DNA from: Paralithodes platypus | Taxonomy: Eukaryota > Arthropoda > Malacostraca > Decapoda > Lithodidae | DNA length: 64,000 nt | Direction of reading: 5' to 3' | Assembly: GCA_032716605.1 (NCBI GenBank) | Contig: CM064501.1 | Location: 22,745,008 to 22,809,007, forward strand | Part shown: one piece after another, positions 33,701 to 43,098 of the stretch | Layout of the letters: each line of letters begins with the position of its first letter | How positions within the stretch are numbered: position 1 is the first letter of the stretch | Program-made: the position numbers and the translations under genes | Notes under the pieces: model-generated | The model's input: only the letters and a program-made list of their open reading frames with translations | Database searches by the model: none | What the model was told of the DNA's origin: nothing

Positions 33701-33938
33701 GGACGAGAAGGGTTGGGTGTGAAGGGGGATCAGCAGGGTTGGGCCAATCAGCGCTCTGCAGACCCCGTAATCCTGCGTTAATCTCTAACCGTTTTGGTAA
33801 GATGATCCTCAGGGTATTAGAGTGTTGAGCCTATAATTGGGCTTTGTAATTGGGGTTGTGTGGGACAGGGATCTGCCTTGCTTAGGCCAATAGGCTTTCT
33901 GCAGACTCCCATTTTCTTATGTTCTTATGTTCTTATGT
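30787..33938 (+). mobile_element. CR1-clade LINE
   Basis: It carries the long ORF at 30792-33722, a 3' UTR of about 190 bp and a tail of three TTCTTATG octamers at about 33911-33935. A short octamer tail in place of poly-A is the hallmark of CR1-type LINEs. The 5' end holds three to four copies of a 15-mer TTGCCACACTGGACT (about 30818-30882), probably where sequence became truncated or duplicated. Confidence 0.85.
30792..33722 (+). CDS. CR1 ORF2: endonuclease-reverse transcriptase, open
   Basis: 976 codons without interruption. The first 33 or so residues are translated 15-mer repeat, so the real start is uncertain; homology begins at LLRVYYTNCRSLCNKMN. Endonuclease motifs: LTETW (about residue 58), GGGIAVFVR, GVMYRPPN, IMGDFNFPNIDW (about 168-179), NILDLVFSN and GNSDHNS. 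RT motifs: KSPGPDEVYARVL, PIFKKGDKS then NYRPISLTSI, QHGFTQGRSC, IYLDFSKAFDRVPH, SGVPQGSVLGPLLF and FADDTK (about 707-712). The conserved C-terminal region with RPHMDYAVQFWCP follows. The enzyme nicks target DNA and primes reverse transcription there. All catalytic motifs look intact. An upstream ORF1 is absent, consistent with 5' truncation. Confidence 0.9.
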   Translation: MWWSGLATGLATLCHTGLATLDLPHWTCHTLLRVYYTNCRSLCNKMNELRALVSKENIDIIALTETWINTETRHFLAEFDIPGYSLFKYDRTSKRGGGIAVFVRSTLKSCIKSGIRLNNDNERVWVEVTEGSETIVIGVMYRPPNTSRNDGTSLWEEIKMASRFSNVCIMGDFNFPNIDWQHQIGDSDSEEFIEVVQDSFLFQFIDTPTRGNNILDLVFSNNEHMVNNVEIGDHLGNSDHNSVYFNIQWKGNTRENTTLIPDFRKANYGGLRRALLADPMVKKLSRSRCPNECTPSQAPVILSQEETSTLVDTYDNFIKSVFNAQNKYIPKRKFRSTQNQPKWMNNRLLDLLGQKRGIYRQIRKGEIHLLAYYQNLSRQVKKDIRKEKRNYEIKVANDSKNNPKAFYQLYKSKVRDVIGPLKTSIGEMTENDLEMCSTLNSQFLSVFTNENLAQFPEVRKVYSDSIENRLSTVTISRNDVLKEIDRLKPHKSPGPDEVYARVLKECRDELSYPLTFLFNKSLETGIVPEAWKLANVVPIFKKGDKSIASNYRPISLTSIIGKLLESIIASKIRNHLDTFNLINSSQHGFTQGRSCLTNLLSFFSEVYEAVDNDKSYDIIYLDFSKAFDRVPHERLMRKVEAHGIGWALLGWIRSWLIGRKQRVSINGTKSEWGAVKSGVPQGSVLGPLLFVIYINDLDLGITSRIIKFADDTKMGRTIDSDRDIECLQRDLDTLHEWSVNWQMKFNIDKCKVLKIGKMHTNVKYKLANVELENSNCEKDLGVFVSNDLKPRQQCISVRNKANRILGFISRSVSNRTADVILKLYLSLVRPHMDYAVQFWCPYYRMDIDSLERVQRRMTKMIHNIRNLPYKERLKKLGLHSLERRRVRGDMIEVFKWVSGINKGDMTNVLKLSDSERTRTNGFKLDKFRFRKDIGKYWFGNRVVDGWNGLPSAIVGLKTIGSFKIKLDKHMDEKGWV

Positions 33939-34377
33939 AATCTAATGGACCCGGGTTCGAATCCCAATATGTCAATGGGAAGATATTATTGGGATGGAAT
34001 TTGTGCTGTACCTAGTATCAGTGCATTACCACAGCACACCGAAATGCCAAATAAATACCCTCATTGTTCCCTGATTAAATAGCATTGTATGAATATTCCC
34101 ATATTCAAATATATGCTACAGGGGGGCAATGCCAAGTGAGTTAATTGCTCAATAGGTGGCGTTCTGAGAGTGAGGGTCCGAGCCTGGGGGATGAGACTGT
34201 GAAGCACAGAGGCGGAGCAGCTTCAAAGATGGAGTTGCTTCGAGCCGTGAAGCTTGACATGTCTCACTCCCTAGACTGGAACAAGACCTCACGGGCCTCA
34301 CCGTGTTCAGCGGTAGAGTGTAAAGGCTATCAGCCTATGCCCGAGAGGGAGTAGTTGGAATATAGAAGAAAAAAAAA
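33939..34377 (+). mobile_element. Two SINE-like segments (SINE-4) between the CR1 tail and the array
   Basis: At about 33949 GACCCGGGTTCGAATCCC is a B-box-like word followed by an 80-bp body. A second head-like region at about 34127-34185 (GCCAAGTGAGTTAATTGCTC and GGGTCCGAGCCTGG) leads into a 200-bp body that ends in a poly-A run at 34368-34377. Neither body matches the other SINEs here. Confidence 0.5.
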
Positions 34378-34670
34378 TTATCTGTGCCCCATGAATATGT
34401 TTTCCTCTCACTTAAACATTAGGCTACCATAGTGCGGCGGGAATATGAACATGATTATATTAATATCCAGTATTCGAGAATGGATAATAAGTCGTAGGCA
34501 TGTGAATAAACCTTTAACCGTCTTGGTGGTGTAATGATTAAGGTGTCTAAAAATCTGTGTGTGATAACCCTGGTTCGAATCCTGGTGGATCACATATAAT
34601 TATGCTTCCATTAATTTCATTGAAGGTGTTTGGTGTTGTGGTGAAATTAATAAAAAATAGATTAATCCCA
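34378..34670 (+). repeat. Tandem array with tRNA-like heads, type 2, right part
   Basis: It resumes at TTATCTGTGCCCC, which continues the unit broken at 30786, and includes a third head at about 34516. Removing the insertion gives a second period of about 324 bp, equal to the first. Confidence 0.85.
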
Positions 34671-35748
34671 CGATAGAGGTGTAATTGTTCTACCTTAACA
34701 GAGTAACGGATAATAAATTAATAGGGAAGAATGGACAATCTTCGATGATTACGTTAAACTATGAACCTCAAAATACCAAGTTAACCCTAATTGCAATCAT
34801 CGTTACCATTACGAAACAAAAGAACACTTAAAGGTTTTAGGTAGAATAGAAGCACTGGTAGAGAGTCTGGCGAGCACGTTTTCACTAGGTTAGTTGTCCA
34901 ACGGTTGACCACAGGGACCTGGATACTTCACACGCTCTCCCTAGTATAGGTTCTGGTCCTAACAACTTGATATGCCTAGCTCTCTCTTCTTTCTTCTTTC
35001 TTTCTCCACGACACTCTTGATTACTCTCTGCACTGAGTTGGTTGGTCAGGTTTACTTTAGATTGACGATTTACTGTATATTGGTTTGGTAAAGTGATACC
35101 AATCTATTGTCTAGATTGGTGTCAAGGCTACTGACTTTACCTGAGCTATTAAAACTTCCTGTAGTAGTGGTGGTAAGCACCCGAATAACCGGATGTTGAA
35201 AGCTTGTTACCAACCCCAGGAAGTTCCTCACTAGAGGTTAGGTCTGACTGATCCCTTTCTGAACTAGGGATCCCAATTTAGTATTCCACAGGAGGAATAA
35301 AGCCAGTAGGCTGCTTGCTTACTTTACCTTTGGTCAGTGCAGGTAGTAACCCTTTTTCGGTCGGCATCAGGGGGCTTTGATCTCTGGGTAATAGGGGTGT
35401 GCGTGATATCTTGATTTTGATCTTAGGGATGGATGGAGTTGCACTAATATTGTTTTGACGGTGTGCCTTGTCTGAGGAGGATGTTTGGGAAGTTTTGGTC
35501 TCGTTGTTTGCCCTAGGTATGACCTGATGGTGATTTAGGAGGGAATTGTGACTTTGAGGGATTTGACTAGAGTTAGGGTTTTCCTCATTTTTAGTACTGA
35601 GGGGGTAACTTGGCTCTGAAAGGGCTTGTTTGTTAGCATGGCTAGTATTGGTGACATAATTGATTTGGTACTCTACTGGGGGTTATTGGGGGTTTTGGTA
35701 GGGAATTTGCATAACATCAGGTTGGTCACTATTTATCACTGGTGGGTT
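34671..35748. other. Unassigned; probably Gypsy-2 3' untranslated region and LTR
   Basis: No ORF with a domain. By position it should hold the 3' end of minus-strand Gypsy-2, but no copy of the LTR start seen at 42646 was found, so the LTR is either missing or too diverged to recognise. A TTTCTTCTTTCTTTCT pyrimidine run lies near 34989. Confidence 0.4.
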
Positions 35749-37275
35749 TTAGGGGCTGTAGGAGCTCTCCCTGAAATCCCTGGGATTCCCACGCTCATAG
35801 TTTTCTATGAGAGCTGGTCCTGGGGGCACGTTTTCTGGCCTGGTTGAGTCCCGTTTTCTAGCTTGCTGTGGATGGTGGTCGTGGGTCCTGGAGGGTCCGG
35901 GTTGTGGTTCCTGACTTCTTATAGTAGCAATGTGGAAGATTTGGTCTGAGGTGTTATAGGAAGACGGGAGCAGGTGGTTGGATATATTTGGCATATCTTG
36001 GCCAGGCCCAGTCATCTCACCATCGCCTTCCAAAAAAAAGTCCCGGCCTCGGGCTTGGAGCATGTATGTCTTGCTGGTTTGGCTGCGGATGTATGGTGTC
36101 AGATTTTGGAGGAAGTAGTACCACACTCTTGCTTTGATGTTGTTGCGGCCATTCACATCCCGGAACACGGTGAGGGTTAGAGGAATGTCCGAGTGTTGTA
36201 GTAGGTTTAGGAGTTGGCCTGGAGTGGGGATTTTTCGGTCCTCGCTGTTCACTCTTAGAGATAGACTGTTGACCCTCATTTTGGGAGGTATGTCAGGAGC
36301 TGGTCCAGTGGTAGGATTGACTATATTGAGAGGGTCGGGATCTCTGGTAGAGTGTGAGGGTTGGGGGAGGGGCTTAGATGTCATTACTTTAGGGGGAGTT
36401 GTGGGGATATTTACTTTAAGAGGGGTAGTCGGGGTAGGTACAGTGTGGGATGAGTTTGAGTTTAATGCAAGGTTAGCAGTTTGGGTGTTTGATTTTTGGC
36501 GAGATGGGGTGGGTGTGGGAGAGTCAGGTGTACTAGGAGATGAGGGGGAGACAGGTGGTGCTGGAACAGGTGCAGGATCAGCAGGTGTAGGGTTGACAGG
36601 TTCAGGGTCGGCAGGTGCAGGGTTGACAGTTGCAGGGTTGGCAGGTGGAGGGTTGACAGGTGCAGGTGTGGGTTTGCTAGGCTGGGCAGGCTTGGAGGTT
36701 TTAGTGGCAGATTTTTGCTTGGTGACGGCAGGGTACCATCTCTGTGTTGGTATCAAACGTCTGCCAGACTTGGAGTACCTCGGCTGTGAGATAGGAGGTG
36801 GAGAGGGAGTTAATGGTGGGGATGTGCGAAAACGGGGTTGTCGTAGTTTGGAGTGGGAAGGGGTTAGAGGTTTAGGTATAGCGGGGGTTTGAGGAGGGGG
36901 AATAAGAGGAAAGGAAAGAGAAGAGGGAAGGTTTTGAGGAGATAGGTTTGGTGGGTTGGTGGGCAGGTTTTGGATTGGAACATAAGGATGGGTTGGGATG
37001 GATAGGTGACTAGGAGGAGATGAAGTAAAAAGGGGAATTTCGGAATTGACTGAGGAACAGAGTTTGGATAAGGATTGAGGGGAGGGTATGGTAGGTTTTG
37101 TGGGGGGTGGAGTTTGCTGAATGGGATTTGGTTGGATAGGTAAAAGTGGATAGAGGTTAGGTGGTAGGAATAGTGGCGAACACAAGGTGGGGCTGATAAG
37201 GCTCGAGCAGGGGGAGGAAGGGTGGTAGGATAGCTGGGAAAGCGAGGGGTATGGGTTGGGATAGGTAGAGGACAT
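35749..37275 (-). CDS. Gypsy-2 3' ORF: proline-rich protein with an unrecognised C-terminal domain
   Basis: 508 codons from ATG 37275, overlapping the end of the integrase frame in another frame. Residues 1-330 are Pro/Ser/Thr-rich with a run of imperfect PVNPAPADP-type repeats at about 205-245. Residues about 345-430 look folded (LLNLLQHSDIPLTLTVFRDV, then KARVWYYFLQNL and RGRDFFLEGDGEM), followed by a polar tail. I do not recognise this domain. No signal peptide or membrane segment is evident, so it does not look like an envelope protein. It may be the real C-terminal extension of Pol joined by a frameshift near 37280-37300, or a separate ORF. Confidence 0.6.
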   Translation of the reverse strand: MSSTYPNPYPSLSQLSYHPSSPCSSLISPTLCSPLFLPPNLYPLLPIQPNPIQQTPPPTKPTIPSPQSLSKLCSSVNSEIPLFTSSPPSHLSIPTHPYVPIQNLPTNPPNLSPQNLPSSLSFPLIPPPQTPAIPKPLTPSHSKLRQPRFRTSPPLTPSPPPISQPRYSKSGRRLIPTQRWYPAVTKQKSATKTSKPAQPSKPTPAPVNPPPANPATVNPAPADPEPVNPTPADPAPVPAPPVSPSSPSTPDSPTPTPSRQKSNTQTANLALNSNSSHTVPTPTTPLKVNIPTTPPKVMTSKPLPQPSHSTRDPDPLNIVNPTTGPAPDIPPKMRVNSLSLRVNSEDRKIPTPGQLLNLLQHSDIPLTLTVFRDVNGRNNIKARVWYYFLQNLTPYIRSQTSKTYMLQARGRDFFLEGDGEMTGPGQDMPNISNHLLPSSYNTSDQIFHIATIRSQEPQPGPSRTHDHHPQQARKRDSTRPENVPPGPALIENYERGNPRDFRESSYSP

Positions 37276-37299
37276 TTTGGTTTGGTGATGGGAAGTGGG

Positions 37300-39040
37300 G
37301 ATATTGGGGTTAAGGTAGGGGTAGGGGGGGTGGGTAAGGTCTCTGTTTGGGGTGGTAAAAGGTTTGGATTATTGGCAGTATCATCATTATCAGGGTTAGC
37401 TAGCATTGATAAATTTTCATCAAGAGGTTGGAACCGGCGTACATAACGATTTCGATATGTGCGTGACTCATCATAGTAATTAACTGTGACCTGATAGCAA
37501 TTGGGTACTGTCAGTATCTCAAATGGTCCTTTGTATCTTGGTTTGAGCATACTGTAGATGGCACGGGAAGTTGTGCCACCATGACAAGATCGCCGACATG
37601 ATGGGTGTTGACTTTTAGTGTTTTGTCGGGTTGGAGATCTTGGAGGTACTGTAGTTTTCTCAGTCTGTTTTTTTAGGTGGAATAGGGGCTGGTTTAAGTT
37701 TGATGAGGGCTCCGATGGGATAGACAAATGTCTTAACGGAAGTAACAGTGGGGGTTCTCCGAAAATCCTTTCGTGTGGTGTTATTCCGTCTTGTCGAGGG
37801 CAGGTGTTGATGCCCCAATGCACAATGCGAACTTGGCTAGGCCAATCTGTGGTGTTCATTTGTTGCAACCTTGTTCTCACTTGATTGGCAATGGTGTGGT
37901 GACTTCTTTCACAAGTTGAATTCCCTTGCGGCCAATAGGGGGAGGAATGGCTGATTTTAAAACCGAAAATCTGGGATATCTAAGTCCAGACATGGCCTGT
38001 GAACTCGGGGGCGTTGTCGGAGTGGATATCTTGGGGTTACCCGAAGTAAGGGAAAACATGTTGTAGAAGAGCCTCGGCAACTGCAAATGCAGAGTGTTCT
38101 TTTGCAGGGCAAATGAATAGCAGGTGGATGGGACTCGTTAGACTTGGTCGGCAAACCATTTAGGGGAGACAACCTTAAAAAAAATCCGGGTGCATGGGAC
38201 TCGTCAGCCTTGGTCGGCAACCTGTCTAGGGGAGTAAACCTGATATAGATCCGTACTGCTTATCTAAGTGTAAGGCAGGTTAGTGGATAGACTAGCCGAA
38301 TACCACTGTAGAAAGATAGTACTAACAAGATACATAGAGGGCCTTGGAGTCGGACGGATCCTAAATTGAGTGGTCAATCGTGTAAATCCTTCAGTAAACT
38401 GGCTCGTGTTGTCCCTCTTACAGGGGATAGGTCCGCTTAGGGGCCTTCTGTGTATGGCCACCCTCATTAAGGGGAGTAAGGCATCCGGCAATAGATAGAT
38501 AGATAGCTATTACATAGTTGGAATATGTATCTACGAATGTTATTATGTATTTAAATCCTTTGACTCCTTCCATGGGTCCCATAACATCGACTGCCAAGAG
38601 TTGCCATGGCTTGGAGGCTATAAGTTTTCCTGAGGGTCCTGGGGTTCTCGTTTTATCTTTTCCCAACATGCAGGCACGGCAAGCTTCTGTGATCTTTTTT
38701 GCGGTTAGGTATGTTGATGGGGTTCAACATATTTCCTGGAAGGTGGTGACAAGTTTTCTTTGGCTTAAGTGGATGCCGTTGTGGGAGTGGAGAGAGTGCA
38801 TAGTAGCTAGTGCTGTGGTAGGGCTAATTACTATTTTTCCTTCTGGGGTGTAGAGGTTGTCTCCCTTCCATTGTAATTGTGAGAAAATATGTCTTGGAAT
38901 CCAGTCAGGTTTTTCTTGGTGTTGGAATTGTTGTAGCAGGTGTTGTTGGTCCTGGTCGACCATGGAGTCCTGGTGATGGATGGCTCGAATTGTTGCAGTA
39001 GGTGGGTGTAGATTGAAGCGGCAGTCTGGAGAGGGCATCG
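37300..39040 (-). pseudogene. pol (integrase part): Gypsy-2 integrase, split by a 0.4-kb insert
   Basis: Zinc-binding part (SHNGIHLSQRKLV, about 38790), core start (LLAVDVMGPMEG and IITFVDTYSNYVIA, 38669-38512), then an insertion, then core end (HSDNAPEFTGHVW and SPYWPQGNSTCERSHHT, about 38030-37890) and a C-terminal YKGPFEIL segment (about 37540) with YRNRYVRRFQPL. Several stops and frame changes. Homologous to the Gypsy-1 integrase in the same order. Confidence 0.8.
38112..38510. mobile_element. Insert in Gypsy-2 integrase with a GATA-repeat end
   Basis: The interrupted integrase motif is continuous in Gypsy-1. The insert starts near CAGGTGGATGGGACTCG and ends in a GATA run (38492-38507). 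AATAG occurs at both edges and could be the target-site duplication. Inside, GGGACTCGT(C/T)AG then CTTGGTCGGCAA occurs twice (about 38131 and 38197). The family is not recognised; the tetranucleotide tail suggests a retroposon. Confidence 0.55.
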
Positions 39041-40531
39041 GCGTTGGTATGGAGTTTGCCGGGTCTGTACACTATTTTGAAATTATATTCTTCAAGGGGT
39101 TCCCGCCATCTGCCCATTAAGGCGTTTTTGGTATCAGATTTCCTAAGCCATTGGAGGGCGTGGTGATCTGTGATGATGGTGACCTTGACCCCGGCCAGGT
39201 AAGCTTTGAAATGTTGCAGCGCCCAGATAATTCCTAAACATTCTCTCTTGGTGACGGGATAATTTATCTCTGCTGGGTTGAGGGTTCTGCTGACACAGGC
39301 AATTATATGCTCTCTTCCTTCCCTGGTCTGAGCTAACACTGCCCCAATTCCGAACAAGGAGACATCTGTGTAGTTGGGTGTAATCAGGGAAAGAGACAAC
39401 TGGTGCAGCTACTAGTAGATCCTTGAGTGTGTTGAAGGCCTGTAGACGTTGAGTAATCCAAAGGAAGGGTTCTTCTTTCCTCGTGAGATCGTGAAGGGGC
39501 TTGGCGATGGTGACAAAATTATTCACGATTCGTCGGTAATAATTAAGAAGCTAACCCTAGAAAGGCTCGAACTTCTTTGACATTATTCGGTGGTGTGATG
39601 GCACTTATGGCTTTTAGTTTGGCTGGATCTAGGGAAATGCCTTGTTCAGAGACTATGCGAGGAATTGGACTTCTTTTTGGGCCATGGTGCATTCACGTAT
39701 TCGTTGGAATACCTGGTGTAAACGTTGGAGGTGTTCAGCACAAGTTTTCCCGAAAACAATGATGTCATATAGATATGCTAAACATGTTTCCCAAGTTAAA
39801 CCTTGTAGGACGGATTCCATGAGCCTGGAGAATGTTGCTGGTCCGTTACATAGTCCAAAAGGCAATACGGTAAATTCGTAGAGTCTACCCTGACTGGTGG
39901 AGAAGACCGTTTTCTGTTGATGGTCTGGGACTACGGGCACTTGCCCATATCCTGCCTGGAGGTCTAAGGTGGTGAACCATCTGGCTCCTAGTAAAGAGTC
40001 TAGGGAGTCATCGATGCGGGGTAGAGGTGTGGCATCCTTGATGGTGACGTCATTAAGTTGGCGGTAATCAATGCAGAATCTTGTAGAGCCGTCTTTCTTT
40101 CTTACTAAGACGACATGGGAAGACCAGGGGCTGGTGGATGGGCGAATAACTCCGGTGTCTAACACAGTCATCTTGTACTTGGTTGTCTTCTTCTTGACGT
40201 TGGATGGGTTTTTTCCGTCGAATGGGTTGACGAATAGGGTGTCCTACGGTGTGAATAGGATGGTGAAGAAGTTGGGTTTTCCTACGTCGTGGCTAGATGT
40301 GGCGAAGATGTCTTGGAATGAAGTCATTAACTCTTGCAGGTCTTGTCTTTGTTGGCTTGTTAGTTGTGGGGGAATCTCAGGGAATTTAGGTAGGGGGGAT
40401 GAGGCTTTGTCTTCGGGTAGAGATTGCTCTTCATCATGATTTTCTAGTTCACCTATTGCTAACCCTTTTGGCAAGGTAAGGGGGTGATCAGATATGTTGG
40501 CAATTTTTATTTGGTTTAATTTATCAGGCAT
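38905..40531 (-). pseudogene. pol (RT-RH): Gypsy-2 reverse transcriptase-RNase H, inactive
   Basis: N-terminal part 40531-40244, frameshift, RT 40171-39653 (VLVRKKDGSTRFCIDYRQLN, TLDLQAGYGQV, LPFGLCNGPATF), another break, then RNase H 39526-38905 (GIGAVLAQTREG, KRECLGIIWAL, TDHHALQWLR, HTNADALSRL). The catalytic YxDD box reads YLYD, so the first aspartate is replaced by tyrosine. Compared with Gypsy-1, a few codons are lost after the box before the frame ends at 39653. Confidence 0.85.
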
Positions 40532-40604
40532 GATAGCAGGAGCGATAAGGCAATCTCTATCAAAGGGGCTTTGGAGGTTAGGTGTAATTATTAAATCGCC
40601 TGAG

Positions 40605-41184
40605 TGGGTTGGATCAAATACATTTGTATTTGTATTTGAATTGTATTTAAATACATTTTCACTGTATTTGTATTTGTATTTGTATTTTGGCTCCCAGAAG
40701 AAAAAAATATTTAGTATTTGTATTTGTATTTCGACACTTGTTAGTGTTCCAGGCAGTAGGCTAATTTAAGGCTACTGCCTTTTGCCTCTTCCATGAACAG
40801 AGGAAACATTTTTATGTTGTATTGCTACTAGACAATTTGTGAGGACAAAACATGTGAATGTGTTTTATTTTTGTAATTTTGTTATTTTTATTACTGCTAT
40901 TGTTATTTGCAAGCAGTAGCATTGATCATTCTGAATTTGTTGTGTATTTTTTCCCGCTTGTTTTGAATTTAAATGCCACACCACTTATCTGTCGACACTC
41001 GGTCAGTAAAAGTATTTGTATTTGTATTTTTACATCTTCATATCAGAAGTATTTGTATTTATATTTGTATTTTTGTATTAAGGAATAAAAGTATTTGTAT
41101 TTGTATTTGGTTTTTTGCATCATAATGTCACAAGTATTTTTATTTGTATTTGACCACTAAAAATCAGTATTTGATACAACCCTG
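40605..41184. mobile_element. hAT-like MITE full of ATTTGT repeats
   Basis: The left end TGGGTTGGATCAAATAC and right end GTATTTGATACAACCCTG are inverted repeats with two mismatches. Flanking octamers CGCCTGAG (40597-40604) and CACCTGAC (41185-41192) agree at 6 of 8 positions. An 8-bp duplication and CAGGG-type ends fit hAT elements. The interior holds many tandem ATTTGT hexamers mostly on one strand. It sits in the Gypsy-2 linker between protease and RT. Confidence 0.7.
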
Positions 41185-41292
41185 CACCTGACATTGTGGG
41201 TAAGATGGAAATCCACTGTTCATGGTGAGAGGGTAGCGTAACAGATTTAGATAGAATAGCCTGAGATGTTCTGATGGTGCGAACGGAATGAG

Positions 41293-41752
41293 TTACGTTA
41301 TGTTCGCTGCGACCAGAGTTATAGTTACGTTAGGTTCGCTGAGAGGGGAATTTTTATTTATTAGTAGTTTAGAAGTAAAATTGATCACTCTGTTAACACA
41401 ATCAATGGTGGTGTGCAGGGAGGTCAGCAAGTCAAAACCTAGGTACCCATCATAGCTTGTTTCAGTGGATGGGAATATAAAGGAATGGTAATAACTGTGA
41501 TCAGGAATGTTGGTAGCTACGTAGAGGGGAGCTGTTTGTCCTCGGTTAGGAATTATGCCATCGTTTGCATCAATTAAGACAGTGGATGAGAGTTGAATAG
41601 GCCCAAAAGTGGCCTTGTTTTTTGGCAAAATATGAGGAAAATAGACATGAACGGGAGGCACCATTGTCAATCAAAAGTCTAGCTTTAACACCTTGAATAG
41701 TAAGATGATTATAAATGGGGGGGTTTTCCTGCATCTGAGATTGTCTCATCAC
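41293..41752 (-). pseudogene. pol (protease part): Gypsy-2 aspartic protease, degenerate
   Basis: RLLIDNGASRSCLF aligns with the Gypsy-1 active site RLLIDTGAAKSCLF but has DNG for DTG. A frameshift near 41625 moves the second half (YDGYLGFDLL, about 41445) to another frame. Confidence 0.75.
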
Positions 41753-41791
41753 GAGCCCCCGCCAGTTTGGCGACAGGGGGGCGGGGGCGGA

Positions 41792-42565
41792 TTAAAAATC
41801 CGGATTTTCTTGATTGTTGGAAGGTTCCTCTAGTACCACGATCTCTTCTGGTAGTCCTTCTTCAGGGGCGTCGTCTATTCCTGCTGTTCCGTCTTCAGTG
41901 ATGGTGGCAACTCGTCGTAGCTTAATCCAGGGAATCTGTCCCCAATCTGAGGGTCTGACCCTGGCCCAGTCTTCCATCTTCTCTGAGGAACGAGGATATG
42001 CTGTTGCTGAAGGAGGCTGAGGTTGGGTGGTGGCACAACTAATGGCGGCGATCTTGTCCTTTTTATGGCTCTTTAGCAATGCCAAGATACGTCGAATAAT
42101 TGGTAGATTTTCGTATTAGCCCTTGGGCTCGGTGATGGCGAAGTGATCCCAGACTGACGTAGGCAGTACGCGAAGCAAGGCATTAAACACACTCTCTTTT
42201 TTTGCGATAGCGGTCTCATCTTGGAATGCTGTTACCACCAGCTGGTTCAGTTGGCTGATGGTATTATCTAGATTTCCTGAAAACTTCACGCTATGGAATT
42301 GCTGGTTCGCAATTATTTTACCGAGAGAGGGGTTAATGGCTCCCTTGGTATACCTTTCAAATTGAGCCCAGGTCAATTCAGGGGTGTCACGCACATAACC
42401 TGAAACGAGGGACATATGCCGGCCCAACTTCATAACAACTGTGTGGATTTTAGAGGTATCATCTTTAAATACAATGTCAAGCACAGGCTTGACCACTTCA
42501 AGATAAGTGACAATGTCGTGATCTTCTGGCTTAAAAGGAATAATTTTGAGCGATTTTCCATCCAT
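41792..42565 (-). pseudogene. gag: Gypsy-2 gag with an in-frame stop
   Basis: ATG 42565 to a TAA at 42116-42118, then the same frame continues (IIRRILALLKSHKK) to 41792. The N-terminal two thirds align with Gypsy-1 gag (VVKPVLDIVF, ELTWAQF, AINPSLGKII). The C-terminal third has a low-complexity acidic end like Gypsy-1. Capsid-like role by position. Confidence 0.75.
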
Positions 42566-42645
42566 GATGCTTGTATTATTGGTTATAATGAGTGATTAAT
42601 AGAAACAAAGGCTGTTACTCCGCATTGAGACACTGCTGCCACCAG

Positions 42646-42675
42646 TGTTATGCCACGTTATATTAAAACGTGATA
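42646..42675 (-). mobile_element. Stub of the Gypsy-2 5' LTR, cut by the outer DIRS
   Basis: 30 bases starting TGTTATGCC next to the leader. The outer DIRS right terminus (TTATAGGTTTGACTCC) follows at once. A related 30-mer is at 26632. Confidence 0.6.
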
Positions 42676-43098
42676 TTATAGGTTTGACTCCTGTAAGGAG
42701 ATAAAGAAAACCTAATATTTAGTAGTGGCCCCGTAATCATTGACGATTATGCCTATTACATAAGGCACCCTCTTCAAACACTCATCCGCCGTAGTTTGAA
42801 TCTACCGCGCAGAGCATTAAAAATTTGAGGAGCCTTCATCATGAGCGCACGCAACCTCACTCATGGTTCAGTCATTATGAAATTGGGTTCTCACTACGAA
42901 AACACTTCGTAAAAAATAAAAACAAAAAGAAAATAAGAATAACTATTCAATAAGCTTTCCATAATATCGTGGATGTACTTGTGTGGATCTTTGACTAGAC
43001 GCTGACTCAGGCGTCATTCTTCCTTCACTGACATATCAAGTAAACCAAAATCCTTAATACATCAACGAATGGGAAGGGGATGGTCGGGAAGGCCCCAG

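Larger units (their letters stand above)
35749..42645 (-). mobile_element. Gypsy-2 LTR retrotransposon, internal region, decayed
   Basis: Minus-strand order gag (42565-41792), protease (41752-41293), RT (40531-39653), RNase H (39526-38905), integrase (39038-37300), proline-rich 3' ORF (37275-35749). Related to Gypsy-1 but well diverged. It contains two insertions (38112-38510 and 40605-41184) and many frame breaks. The leader next to the LTR reads CTGGTGGCAGCAGTG, close to that of Gypsy-1. Confidence 0.88.

Noticed and set aside
35749..36300. Envelope gene of an infectious retrovirus in Gypsy-2
   Set aside because: The 3' ORF lacks a signal peptide, a fusion-like segment and a membrane anchor.
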